In this document: positions 24,691-37,106 of the stretch, one piece after another | How positions within the stretch are numbered: position 1 is the stretch's first letter | Layout: each line of letters starts with the position of its first letter | Assembly: GCA_038503065.1 (NCBI GenBank) | Contig: JBCAMK010000013.1 | Location: 1 to 64,000, forward strand | Direction: 5' to 3' | Source: Paragyromitra xinjiangensis | Taxonomy: Eukaryota > Ascomycota > Pezizomycetes > Pezizales > Discinaceae | DNA: 64,000 nucleotides | Made by a program: the position numbers and the translations under genes | Notes under the pieces: generated by a model | What the model was told of the DNA's origin: nothing | Seen by the model: only the letters and a program-made list of their open reading frames with translations | Database searches by the model: none

Positions 24691-24858
24691 CTTCACCAAG
24701 GCAAAAACTCCCTTTTCCCTCAACTACCGCCATAACCACCTTCTAGGCCTCTCACAATTTATCATTACAGTCGGGCCGGGTTCCCCTAATGCTATTTCAT
24801 CATCAGCAAAACCTTAAGCCCTATAGCATTCTATAGAGCGCCATACGTAAAAGAAATA

Positions 24859-24881
24859 CCCCCCCCCCCTCTCTCTCTCTC
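24859..24881. repeat. (C)n(CT)n low-complexity run
   Basis: Eleven C followed by about six CT units. Confidence 0.9.
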
Positions 24882-25959
24882 GGTGACTCGCACGTTCGCC
24901 TAGTTTCTACACCCGTAGATTATTCTGCTACTCTACCCTTGGGCGGTCCTTCTAGCTATGGTGGGGGAACGTCTTAACCTAGACCACCTATTTTGAGCCG
25001 AGATTCTGAGCCCCAACCCCAACCAAATTACTCAGGAAAAGATACAAGATCTACCATCAAAGTAATGAAGCTCTGTATATCTTTATAAGGCACAGGAGCT
25101 AGGGGTTGTGGCGGAATAAAATCTCATTTTTGGCAGCAAAAAGTGCGGAGTGGAACATTCCCAGAAATACTAAGCATGTGATCTGATATACCCAGAGAAA
25201 ATTTGTATCATATTTCACTTTTGAGACTATATTTGACCATTGACACTAGTACAGAGCCTAAATCTCAAGTGATGCCTGTTTAAGAGCATTGGCAGTGGAG
25301 ATATTCGGATGGAAAGGTTTCCTATTGTATTTCACAAGGCACCAGCCAAGAATTGTAAGACAAGGGCGCTCCACACCCAAATTTGATTGGTCTAGGTTAA
25401 AGCTCGCACGGACCATACCCACGTTCTTTGCTCCGGAACGACTTTTTCCGCCCATTTTTCATCTGAACTGCCGTATTATCTCCGGAATAGGAAACTGGCC
25501 TGGACTAAGCTGAACTGAACTTGTTGGACGCAACTTTACAAAGCAGCAATGCTCAGAGGCGCCTCGCTCAATACTAATGAGGTTGCGTGCCGCGATTTCC
25601 GCAAAGGTGGGAACATCGAACCGACAGCACCGCTTAAGAAGCATGTCAATAGGCTCATAACGGTATGTTCTTCTCATGATCACCTTATATCGTCCTCAAC
25701 TAGGTTCCAAGCAAGCGCATCGAGGACAAACAGACCCATCAACGTTGTGCGGGGAGCAGATTTGAAACATCCAGCCCCTGAGCTATAACGCAAACACTCG
25801 TGGCAAAGTGGCAGTAGTTATGAGGGGGAAGATACATGTCGCCTCGTATCTTAAGTGTTTCACCTGATTTGCGTTTGTAGTAGCAGAGTGCGACTGCGTT
25901 GCCACGTCAATAACAAAAATGCAAACTGTGCAATCCTGCAACAAGATACCACGGACCAT

Positions 25960-26266
25960 TCAATGAAAGTATTTAGTACTCAACAAAAAATAAGAAAGCA
26001 TCATATTTCGCCATTATTGCTTGAAGCAATGACAATATGTCTTTTATTGTGCTGGCATAATCAAGGTTCAGTTGTCATGGTACAGTTGCGCCCGAATGTG
26101 GTTTTTGAGGTACTACGATGCAACAAGAGGTTACGAGCCCCCACCAAATCCACTGTTGAACCTTAATCACACCAGTATGTACAATAAAGGGCGTACTGTT
26201 ATTACTCTAAGCAATATGAGGAAACATGATGCTTTCTTTTTTGCTGAGTGGTAAATATTTCAATTG
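25960..26266. mobile_element. MITE-like element (307 bp)
   Basis: Ends of about 65 bp are inverted copies with moderate divergence; shared text includes AAGAAAGCATCAT and ACTCA(A/G)CAAAAAA. No coding capacity. Boundaries approximate. Confidence 0.65.
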
Positions 26267-26967
26267 AGTGGTTTATGGCAAGAACTTGTTGGGCGCAGCT
26301 GTAGAGTACCAACCGACAAACTTAACCAGCCTTGTGGGTACTGAATGAGGATAGTAAAGTGCTGAACAGCAATGAGACCAAATGTCAACCAGTAACCTCT
26401 GAGAGAGAGGTTAATCAAATATCTGGAAGCTATATTCCACCGTTTGATCATGTTCCCATTTTGATGTGCCCACCGTCGCTACGTACTTGTCGCGTACCCA
26501 CAAGACTACATGTAAATTTGTCAGCTAGTTTGATGAGATCGATCGCTGTGGACATGACACGATATGCGCCCGCCAAACTACCCACCAGCGAGGTGTCGCG
26601 TGTGGATGTGTTTTTGTGTGTTTTGTTTCTTGTGTGGGCGAAGCGAAAGGAGGGTCGGGCGGTAAAACACGTTATATCATGGCTCTTGCGAGCTGTAGGG
26701 CTTATTGTTGCCGTGTTTCCTGCGGACTTGGTTTTTGTTTTTTTCGTAAACAGAAGTACTTGTACTTTTGTTTTGATGTTTTTACATAGTGGGCTGGGCT
26801 TTCCCATGCTGTAGGATGAATACCCTTAAAGGGTCTATCCTTTTGTAGCTAGAATTCTAGTTATAATAAACTCATTATTAAAAATAAATATGCGCCCGCC
26901 CCATTCCGAATCTTTTGTGTAAGGCTCAGGGGTACAGCACCCGAACAGTTGGGTCTGCATGTAGCAC

Positions 26968-27093
26968 TACTCGTATTCTCATGACGTTTTTAAAATGGGC
27001 CAGGTTTGCATACCATACAACTGCCCTGAATCTACCTATTTTATATGAGATGCAGAGGCAGCCTATTTTCAAAACGTCATGGGAATACGAGTA
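26968..27093. mobile_element. Short TIR element (126 bp)
   Basis: Arms of about 33 bp (left TACTCGTATTCTCATGACG) at both ends with a few mismatches, bounded by TA. Too short to code. Tc1/mariner-type MITE by structure only. Confidence 0.7.
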
Positions 27094-27421
27094 GATGGCA
27101 TAAGGACGGTCGATGATAGTTACAATTGCGGTTTTCTGGTAAGAAATGCTGATCTTGGGCCGGTTCACTCAACTACAATTGCAATGAACAGTCAAGGCAT
27201 TGGCGGAAACTGTGGCCTTTTCCCTACTTCTTCTAGGTTCATCTAAGAGGTGCTTTTACCAAGTGGTAAACTTTATTTTAATTCTTTCCTGGTTGGGTAG
27301 CGTTAGGGTGTGGAAGCGGCTCATAATTTGTTTTCCACTTATGTTTGGTGGTGAGTCAAGATCGCCCTCGCCTTGTATTAGGCCTATAAAACGTTAGGAT
27401 CATTTGATTGCATATTGGTTG

Positions 27422-27506
27422 TACAGCCGCGTAAGAAAAATCTTGACACCACACCTCACTAGCGAAACAACTACTGGGGTGTCAATGCTTTTCTTACACG
27501 GCTGTA
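27422..27506. mobile_element. Very short TIR element (85 bp)
   Basis: The left arm TACAGCCGCGTAAGAAAA and right arm TTTTCTTACACGGCTGTA are inverted repeats of about 28 bp, bounded by TA, with a spacer under 40 bp. Confidence 0.65.
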
Positions 27507-27835
27507 GGTTTAATGTAGACGTATATCCTCTCTCGTTGCTGCCTATCAAATGTCTCTCATTAATCGAGTGCGCTAGGAAGTTTTGAGTGGAACAATTCGG
27601 GTCCTACCGCAAATTGATGTTTCTGAAGTGGCCAGCTGGCGGCTGGGGAGGGAGGAGCCTAAAAATGTAAGTCTTGTCATATTTAGTCTTCACCAATTTT
27701 AGTTAACGATGTGCGAAATAAAAGCCCCCGCTACTTACGCCGGAGAAGACACTAAACCCGTCGAAATCCATTGAACATCCAAGAACTGTATCAAACATCT
27801 CCAAATTCCCTTCCTGTCGACTCTTTTGCCCAGCT

Positions 27836-30800
27836 ATGTCATCCGAGCATCTACCCTCTAACCGCGAGTCATCCGAGCCGTCCACAACCGCTTTCCGAGT
27901 CCAGGGTCTCCCCTTCGAGGCCACAATTAATGACTTGAAAATAGCTCTCGCCGAGGGGGCCGACGGAATCGAGATTAGTGGAACCATGGCTCCCTCTTGT
28001 AAGAACACCAAGGAGAACGTTGCTATTATCCAATTCACACCTAGCCCACCAGCCTATCTGAAAGATGTCTCAACTGGCACTTCACAAGACCTCCAGAAAA
28101 AAATTATGGCGAGAGGACAACCTTGCGATATCAATATTGACAAACATTTTTACGGTCTTACCCAACTCTACGCCACACAGCGCAAAGTTGGAATCGCAGC
28201 CGAGTAAGATATTTTACTATTACCCGTGTGATGTCTGAAGGCTGACCTTTACTTAGCGTAATTGCAGTGACAGGACTTGCTGGTCATGCATTCGGGTCGT
28301 GGGTCGGGAAGGGCCAACTGAGAAAAATGTGGCTTCGAGACTTTCTTGAGCAGGACCTCCCGAACTGTAGAACAATGATCTATGGCTATGACTCGAGACT
28401 CGACGGCCCTGGAGTCCACCGAATTAGAGACTATATTTCTGCTTTCCAGATGGAATTGAAGAAGGCTAGGAAATCGGATGAGGTACGCTACAAGAATTTA
28501 CTTGCCCCTGAACCTCAATGCTCGGACGTTTGGGGTCTCTGTAACCAAATAGCCGTCTTTTTTCTGGTCATACCGGTTCATGGCTCTAGTGGCCATCAAC
28601 CCTTCCTCACTTTTGCTAGTTTCTGAACCTACTAGAAAGAAATCCTAACTAGTATATATTACAGGAGAAAAAGAGGCCGATAATATTCATAGGCCATAGT
28701 TTCGGAGGCATCATTATTTCTCGGGTACAACTCAACACTGAATATCCATGTTTTCCTGCATGTTGGTTGGGCAGGGCTAATACAACGATAAAGTGTATTG
28801 TAGACTGTGAAGAGAAAGTAACTGATGTCGATTCCTATTCTATATACGAGGCGACGCAAGCGACAATCTTCTTTGGGACTCCACATCGTGGGTTTATGGT
28901 GGGTGATATCACCAAAATGATCGACGAGAAAGCAAAGGAGAAAATTGCCCTTGTCAAATCGATCGGGGAAGGCTCTGATCAGAAGTTGGGAAAATTTCGC
29001 ATCCTCGCAGAAAGGCTAAAGGTTGTGAGCTTTTACGAGGTCCAGAAGTCATCCACCCCAGTAAAGGTGAGACCCGATAAATTTATTACGTAGTTCAGCT
29101 ACTAAAACTTACAACGGCCTAGGTAAATGGCAAGTACATTAGAATCGGAGAGCCAAAATTATCAGTTGATACCAACACGGCGTTGCTCAACCTTAGCCCG
29201 GGGAGAGAAGAGGTTGTACCCGTCGATGCAGATCACACGCAGTTAGTCAAATTTAAGACGAAGCACAATCTTGCTTACGAAACGGCTATACACTATCTCC
29301 AGAAGATTGTGGATGGCCTAGGAGAGCCTAGTAGGTTGAAATTCTCGATCTTATCAACCGGCCTTTTCCCGCTGACGTAGGGTCCAAGTAAAACCATCTC
29401 CGGGGGGCCGAACGAAGGTACATTCAAGGGATCTGCGGCTGGGGAGAGCAGAAATCAACCGGAAGAATGTGAATGGGTGGACTCAACTGCACGCGGCGGC
29501 TTATGATGGTGATGAGGATGCAGTGAGGATTCTGTTAGAGAACGGAGCAGATTTGGAGGCAAGCACCCCTAGTGGTGGGACATCACTGTTCGTGGCAGCC
29601 GATCAAGGGAACGATAGTATAATCACACTACTTCTAGAGCATGGCTCAGACGTTAGTTTGAGGGATGCTAGAGGGGAAACAGCACTCCATAAAGTAGCCG
29701 CAAACGGACACGCGACTTCCGCAAAAATATTGCTGCAAAAACGGGCGGCAGTCGATGCTAGGTGTGGAGAAGGATTTACATCGCTACACGATGCGACTTT
29801 AGGTCGATGTAAAGGCGTGGTGGAGGTGCTGCTAGGACACAATGCCGACATCGAAGCGGAGACGCGGTTTGGAAAAACCGTACTGCATCTTGCTGCTGCA
29901 AAGGGTGGGTGTCAGGATATAGTCGAGGTGCTGCTGAAAAGCCATGCAAAAGTCGATGCGAGGGATGAGTACGGTCAGACTCCACTTCATTTTGCAGCTA
30001 GAAATGGAGTCACGAAGGCGGCGAAACTTCTACTAGACCATGGTGCAAAACTCGACGTGAGGGATAAAAACGGTATTACACCGTTACACCGCGCAGCGGT
30101 AGAGGGACGCACCGATATCGTTGAGCTGCTGCTGGACAGGGGTGTCAATGTTCGTATGCGAGACAGGAAGGGATGGACAGTGCTGCACCACGCGGCCATA
30201 GGCGGCTACAGAGATGTGGTAGAGATTCTGCTATCCGAAAATCTTCTCATCAAGGATCAAGACGGCGAGGGACGGACAGCGTTACAGTACGCAGCTGGAG
30301 AAGGACACACGGATGTAGTGAAAGCGCTGCTGGAGTACGATGCAGGAATCGATATGGCGGATAACAAGGGGGTGACAGCCCTCCACGTTGCAGCAATGAA
30401 CGGGTATCGGGATGTGGTTGAAGCACTGTTGGAATCCGATGCCAACGTTCACGCAAGAGACTTGCGGGAATGCACACCGCTACATCTCGCAGCCAAAAGC
30501 GGTTGCGAAGACGTGGTAGTAGCTCTGCTAGATGCTAGAGCAAATATCTCCGCCTATCAATACTGGGGTGTGACGGCACTACACGTTGCAGCCATTGGGG
30601 GGAAACGAGCTGTGGCTGAAGTCCTCCTGAACTACACGCGGAGAATTGTCGACGAAAGAAGCCGAAAGGGATGGACAGCACTACACTTCGCAGCCGAGTG
30701 TGGGCATAAAGGTGTTGCGGAGGTGCTGCTGAATTTCGGTGCGGACATTGAATCCAGGCAGTCTTATGGTGGGACAGCGCTGCACTTAGCAATTTCGCGC

Positions 30801-31061
30801 AATAATATGGGCGTGGTGCACGTTTTAATCAACCGTGGGCCAGACGTGCACGCACGTGATTTGAATGGAGATACGCCCCTACACCGGGCAGCAATTGATG
30901 GAAACATGAATGCAGTACGCTTTTTGCTGGATATGGGGGCCGATGCATTTCTACGTAATCGACGGGGACTTATGGCACTAGATATAGCGGCTATGAATGG
31001 GCACAGGGGAGTGGCCCAGATGCTGGGGAATGTTCATCCTCTATATACTCGGGTATGGTAA
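27836..31061 (+). CDS. SesB-type hydrolase with ankyrin repeats (960 aa)
   Basis: Five exons (27836-28203, 28257-28482, 28665-29066, 29123-29376, 29429-31061) add up to 961 codons with consistent phases. Residues about 20-110 are a short beta-alpha region (AFRVQGLPF) that often precedes this domain in fungi. Then comes a serine-esterase-like alpha/beta hydrolase of the SesB/DUF676 type: ADVIAVTGLAGHAFGSW, MWLRDFL, YGYDSRL, the nucleophile elbow GHSFGG (Ser near 208), FFGTPHRG (near 268) and a late DADHTQL His. From about residue 430 there are some 16 ankyrin repeats (TALH.AA..G..DVVE.LL pattern) to the C-terminus. In fungi SesB domains usually sit in front of a nucleotide-binding module in NLR-type incompatibility proteins; here no P-loop is present between hydrolase and repeats. 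Intracellular. Appears intact. The 182-nt intron 2 is long for this window. Confidence 0.93.
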
Positions 31062-31156
31062 AAATCGGAAAGCTTTAATCCCTGCTCTCATACGAATTTG
31101 TATGGCAAAGGCCGTGCACGTTTTCCGATTTTTAACACCCTGTCCGAGTGTATATA
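31042..31156. repeat. Inverted repeat at the ankyrin gene 3' end
   Basis: Arms TATATACTCGGGTATGG...AAAAATCGGAAA and their reverse complement flank a palindromic centre (CATACGAATTTGTATG). The stop codon at 31059-31061 lies inside the left arm, so the last residues of the ankyrin protein are encoded by the repeat. Could be a small foldback insertion or a 3' RNA hairpin. Confidence 0.75.
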
Positions 31157-34100
31157 AAAATAAGGAAAAGGGCAGAAACTTGGGGTTACCTTGTTGAACT
31201 AGGCTCATACATGTAATTGATTTTAAGTAATACATGTATATCACGGGACGAGGTTGAGAAGCCAAAATATGACGAGCTTTGAAGTGAGAAGTGAGGAATA
31301 TTTTGCTTCTCAACTGAGTGGACTCTTAGCTAGCTTGGTGTGCCGAATAGATGAGAATCACCATGAGCCAATACCTTTGCTGTCAAATCCACCCTCCTAC
31401 TACCAACGCTCATGTGGTAACACATGGGTAGCCCCTAGTATTTACAGGAGAGACGTAGTGGTCATCAGCGAATAAGTTAGCTGTAGATGTGAAATTGATG
31501 AACAGGGCATGGCTATATACCGAAAATAAGACATAATGGGTTTATTCTAACTAAAGAACTGAGTGACTGCGAGTGGGAGAAACTCAAGGCCTCTGCCCTC
31601 TGTACCTTTTTCTTCTCCCCCAGCTCGTAGCATCTTCCAAGGCAGAGCAAGCATCATGAAAAATCAATATGCCTCCACCTGGACGAAAGGAGGGGAAACC
31701 TACTAAACCTAAGTCGGACCAAAGGAACGGTAGTGGAGCCACTGCACCTGGTGGATAACCCGTGGGTCAGGTCAATCAACAAATTAAACCACACTTTTTA
31801 AGTTTTAGCCCAGCTTTCCCTTCATGGAGAAGTTTTCTTTGAATCAGGATGGAGTTTGGATCGTACAAGGACAGCGAGCACGTACAAGGACGAATAGACC
31901 ATCCATTAAGTACATCACTAGTGAGCCAAACTGCAGGCAAGTAAGCCTCTGCTAAGGCGTGTAAGCTTACTCGGGGTGTTGACTGTTTTAATTTCACAAC
32001 CCCAACCCCCAATTGTGGCTTAATGCATTGATTTTTGGCTCACCGGCGACTGTATTTGCCTTCTTTCTCACGATAGCCAGCCACAGCTTTCGTTACGCCG
32101 GAAGGGTTAGGGTTTCGCTCAGCTTATATTAGAAAGATCACTCTTAGGAAAATACAATTGGATCCCGGAATTACTCATCAAATATCACTCGATTGAGCCT
32201 CGGATGGCTCTGTTGAAAATGGGCTTCCTAATCGGGGGTCGATGGGAGGCTCTAGTGGAGACTAGAGAACGAGGTCGGAAGTTCCGGAACCTGTGAAGAA
32301 ATTTTCTTGTACACTAGCTGCGTGTGCAGCCTATAAATTCGGGGTCAGTACCTCAGTAGGAGGCATATCAATCAAGTCTTCTTTCACCTCTCGATCTCTA
32401 AAAACTACAGGCTCTTCCTAGTTGTATATTTTCGGGCTCAATTGGGACACAGTCATGGCCCGCATCCCTTCTCCCGAGAGTTCGGAGATAAAGTTTAGCC
32501 TAATCCTGCTCAATAATTCCCCTCCTTTTTTCCTCCATTAGGTACGGACACTAGGGATATAGTACAATTTATTTTGGTTCTTCCTTTTTCAGCACCCAGC
32601 TCCCTATCAGCCCTCTGCACTCGATGTCCCCATTGCCAACCCTTATACTTCACGGCTTCTCCTCCCTAGCTTCCCCCACCTCGGTTACTCCTCATAGAAC
32701 TAGTATTGCACTTCCAAGAATTGTACTCCTTTCTTTCTAATCTTAGTTCCCGTGGAACATGATACGCTTCTGAGTGGGTAGTATCCTAGAAGTGAACTAG
32801 TTATTTCGAGTTAGATCTGGAAGCTTATCCTACTTTGGTAGATCTCCTTCTCTGTGTATATAACTGGAATGGAGGTGATGTAATACCAGATGTCTATTGC
32901 CTAATTGCTTTTATCATCATGTTCTTGACTTAAAGAAAAGACAAGATAGGAGAGGAGAAAGGTCCTCTGCACTCAAATCCCGATCATCACCAGACGGGGC
33001 GAACCCTAGCAAGAGTGCCTGAGTAATCTAAAAACGTTATTTTCAGTACGCCGAAGGGATTTAGTGTCTTACGGAGTTTGTTGGAATTGAGAGATATGAG
33101 TGTTAACCATGATAGGGCTAGGGTTGATATAATTGTTGCATTTTTTGACCTAACGATAGCTGAAATTCCGTGTAATCCTCTCGACTAACTTCGTTATGAT
33201 AATTCTTAGCGGTTTAGTGATAAGCCTTTCCATAACGACCTGACTTCCGAGGCTTAGAGTATGCTCTGGCTGTAATGCGATCAGAGCATAGCAGATGGGT
33301 AGATAGATCCCCCGATTGAAACGTTATGATTTGAAGCACGGTTAATCGTAACCTGTTCTATCGGCTTTTGTGTTTCCAGAGGTGGTAAGAGTGAGGGGAA
33401 GGGGTCATCTAACTGATATGGGGTGTAGCTCGACTGCTACTAGGAGGCGGAGAAAAGAAAGTATTCTCCGAAGAGCAGGAACAAAAGGATAGGAAGTAGA
33501 TGGGAGATTTTGAGTGATTTCTAGAATCTTAATACAAAGGCGGGGAGTGTCGGGGTGGTTTTTCTGCAGAGGTTAGATGGGTGGGCTATTTCCTCAGGTT
33601 CGCAATAGTGTTTGAGTGTTACAGTAAAGAAGTCGATGAGTAGATTATTAACTACGACGAGCTGAAAGGGAAGGTGACTGTTTATCGCTACCCCGCAATA
33701 AATTAGGCTTTAATCCTGCTAGCTGTCACAAAAAGGCTTGGGTTAAAAGTCCTACGTATCGGAGCGGCTTAGGCCTATGATGATGATGCTAGCCACATCA
33801 CTCGAAATCACTCGCGTTAGCATATTCAATGGACGTAGAGACTTCTCAGGATTGCTTTACCCGCAAATTCTTGCTTATTATGCACCGCCAAGGGCAAGAA
33901 CGGAAAGACTTTGACATCTCCTGCCTCTTTTGTGATACTCCCCGACACCCAAGATCTTGCGTGGAACGTTATGTTCCCTCCCAGTAACTTCCACACCTAC
34001 TTCAAAGTGAAAGTATCACACGGTACTCTCGACAGTCGTGATCAATAACGTTAAACCTTGCGATTTGCTTCGTGAGAGGAACTAGTTCTCTACCCAGTTT

Positions 34101-34655
34101 ACTCTTCTTATTATGTATACGCATGGTATGGAACTATCCCCAACTTTTCTTAATTTTCTTGATTCTTAAAGAAATCTGTGCTGTAATAACTACTTGAGGT
34201 ATTAGGTCAATTGAAGAATACTAGTTCCGATGCTGTGCTACCTAAGGGAAACAGCAAATCAGGGCGAGCCGTCGGCCCCGCCATCCGCTTTCCCGGTTTT
34301 GCTGTTCAACCAAACGGAGATTTTCTTTGCGATGTAGATCTTTTCGCGTGCTTCCCCAGGGTTAGGCTTAGCATTTGCAGGGGTTACTTTTGGTGACCGC
34401 GTTGGTAACACTTCCAAACGGTTATAGTATGATATACCTCTGCTTCAACGGAAGCATGTAAATTATTCCGATGAATTGGCGCATTTAGTTGGGGGTTGTT
34501 TGTTTATTGGAATCAACTGAAGTTCTTGCGTGTCGGAACTGCCGGAGAAGGACCTTAGAAAGAAATATAAATGATGGATGTTGACGTGGATACCATTCAT
34601 TTTGAGCTGCTAGACTGATCATCAAGGGAATATATCCCCTGATCCAATATTCACG
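31157..34655. other. Intergenic, no gene seen
   Basis: 3.5 kb without a supported gene or a clear repeat. A short near-palindrome surrounds 31207-31242. The AA9 promoter should lie at the right-hand end. Confidence 0.65.
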
Positions 34656-36071
34656 ATGATTTTCCCTCAATCGATTTTTATTACCTTATTGGCGACATCA
34701 TGGAGCGTTCAGGGACACACAGTCGTCCGCGTAAGTTTCGTTCCCTCTTCGCATGTTTTCGAAGCTAAACGTTTAGTCAATTTGGGTGAATGGTGTAGAT
34801 CAAGGGACCGGAGTTGGTACGTTTCCATATACCATGCTTTTCTCTCTTCTATCATTCTAACGGCCGCTGTTCTTGCTATTTTAGGCGTCAGAGTTCCTCC
34901 GAATAATGGCCCGGTTGGCCCAGGATATAACAGCTCTCCTGTAAAAAATTTGACTAGTATCGATCTGCGTTGTAACGTTCTGGGTGATACCCAAGTCCCC
35001 GATACCATCTCAGTCGCACCAGGAGATATTGTTTCATTTGAATGGTTTGACATTCATTCCTCTCATACCTCATACTCCCCGTTCCAAGGCTGAAGAAATA
35101 ACGTCTTTTAAGGGGCCACGAATCAAGACTTGATACTGATGATATCATCGCCACTTCTCATCATGGTACGTATTTATAGAAACTTCTCTAGGGTGAACCC
35201 ATGGCTAATAAGCATCAGGGCCGGGTATCGTCTATATCTCCCCGGATCCTCCTCGAAGCGATAGCTGGATAAAGCTATGGGAGGAGGGAGAGTATGAAGC
35301 TGGAAAATGGTTCGTAACTACTAAGCTCATAGAAGACCAAGGTGTCCATAGCGTCAAGATTCCCGCAGATCTAGAACCTGGATAGTACGTCTCCCATCCA
35401 AAACCTTAAATTGCCTTTTTCAGTTGCTGAACCGAATTAGCTATTTGCTTCGTCCTGAACTCATAACACTGCATGAAGCCGACGCCATATTCCCAGTGAA
35501 TCCTATAAGGGGCGCTCAGCTATACATGGCATGCGTTCAAATTAAAGTCATAGGAGAGGGAAATACTACTTTGCCGGTTGGTGTTGGTTTCCCCGGCGCT
35601 TATGAGTAATAAAACCCCCACTAGATCATTATAGTAAACATCATTCTGATAGCCTTGCAGTTACCAAGATCCCGGTATCCATTACAATGTACGTTTCGGA
35701 ATTCCCACCGCATATTTCTGTTTGCTGATGTGTTGTCCTGATAGGTCTATTGGACTGCAACTGGTGCGCCACCATACTCTGCCCCAGGACCTGTAAGTTT
35801 CCTTTAGGGGCATTCTTCCCTTTTTGGTGAACCCAACCTAGTTCTAATGGCAACCTAGACTATCTGGAGTGGAGCAGAGCCTTCCGTGGCAAATCCTTCC
35901 CTTGGAACTAAGAAAGGACCTCTTACATCTAGCGCTTGGTCCGAGTGGATTAACACTACTAGCTCAATTGTTTATCAGGTCAAAACAGTGGATGGGGTCG
36001 AAACCACTCTAACCTCTGCATATACTGCCACTTGGCCCGAGACATATGTCACCCCTACACCATCTCCATGA
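34656..36071 (+). CDS. AA9 lytic polysaccharide monooxygenase (315 aa)
   Basis: Nine exons: 34656-34730, 34777-34816, 34885-35044, 35113-35165, 35219-35384, 35441-35605, 35661-35688, 35745-35792, 35859-36071; phases agree throughout and total 316 codons. A 20-residue signal peptide ends at QG, leaving an N-terminal His (HTVV), the first ligand of the copper histidine brace. Further family marks are [38 protein letters not shown] (second copper His), [15 protein letters not shown] and [13 protein letters not shown] with the axial Tyr (near 192). AA9 enzymes oxidatively cleave cellulose or hemicellulose outside the cell. No carbohydrate-binding module; the C-terminus is a Thr/Ser-rich tail. One donor (GTTTGA at 35045) is unusual but gives perfect family sequence. 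Confidence 0.95.
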
Positions 36072-37106
36072 TCATGATGGCCATGGAATCCCTAGGCTAC
36101 GTTTGAACCCCCGGTATTCCAGATTCATGGATTTTGGTTCCCTCCTGGTCTAATCTTTAGCTAGTGTTAAGATGCTCCTAGTCTGTGTTGTCAATAATTT
36201 TCAGGCTACTATAAGGAAACCTCTTTGTTCAGAACAAAATCCCTTAAAGATTCATATCCCAAAGACTTAAAACTACAAAAATGCGTATAGGTGACTAAAC
36301 CACATTGCCATCAACTTGAACAGACCGTTTTCGATACTCCCGGGCGCTATATGAGAGTGGATGAGACCCAACTAGTAAAGTATAGCGATAAAATCTTTAG
36401 GTCCAATTAGGAATAGCCAACTAGAGAAGGCAGAGAGCAAGCGAGAAGTCACTAAGCCTGTGTTGAAGTCTTCAGCGAGACGTGAATTAAGTACGAAATC
36501 CATCTCTTGCGGGAAAGTGTGGTTTAGGGTTCCCTGAAGATGTCCCAACTTCAAAATTCCGGGTGAGCCCCGCATTTAGCACGACTTCCTGCGAAAACTT
36601 CAGCCCTGACGGGTTTTAAGAGCGCAAAATCTTACTAAAAGATTGATTCTCCATGAACCAGAAGCAAGAGGTGCCATCGATTGAGAATGACGCCAAAAGT
36701 AGTCCACAACCCTGCTCTTAAGCCCCCTCACAACAGTCTGATGGATATTTTTACTCTTTCGCTTGTATTCTCATGTAGTCGATTATTTCCGACTCATAAT
36801 CTCTGGTAGAAGGATACTTAGGAAGATATAATTCGTGGCCCCAACTATAGTGCTATGGTAGCAATAGCTGCTAAAAATAGTGGTCAGATATTGCCACTTT
36901 TGGAGCGCACCTAGCACTTCCAGGAGGCTAGCTCCAGATCCTTTAAGGATCTTCCTAGAGACACTAATCGCAAATCGATGGCGTGGGAGAGTGGAGCATA
37001 TACAAACCAGTCATATTCACGAGACCATAATTATAAAACTGATTTTGGTATACGTAAGAATTTGAGATAAAGTTACTATGATAGAGCTCATTAGCAGCAC
37101 GATAGC

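Larger units (their letters stand above)
23301..27835. other. Repeat-rich intergenic region
   Basis: No gene I can support. Contains microsatellites (24031-24052 and 24859-24881), a diverged half copy of the 37-kb element (24562-24690), TIR elements at 25960-26266, 26968-27093 and 27422-27506. A minus-strand stretch 25258-25683 reads through one in-frame TGA (25459-25461) for about 140 codons, and a 74-aa Pro/Thr-rich ORF lies at 24162-24386 (-); both are unproven. Confidence 0.6.

Noticed and set aside
26332..26814. 160-aa ORF and its 119-aa reverse-strand partner
   Set aside because: Both strands open by chance; composition is not protein-like and neither has a family signature.
29603..30477. 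Several minus-strand ORFs opposite the ankyrin repeats
   Set aside because: Shadows of the repetitive ankyrin codons.
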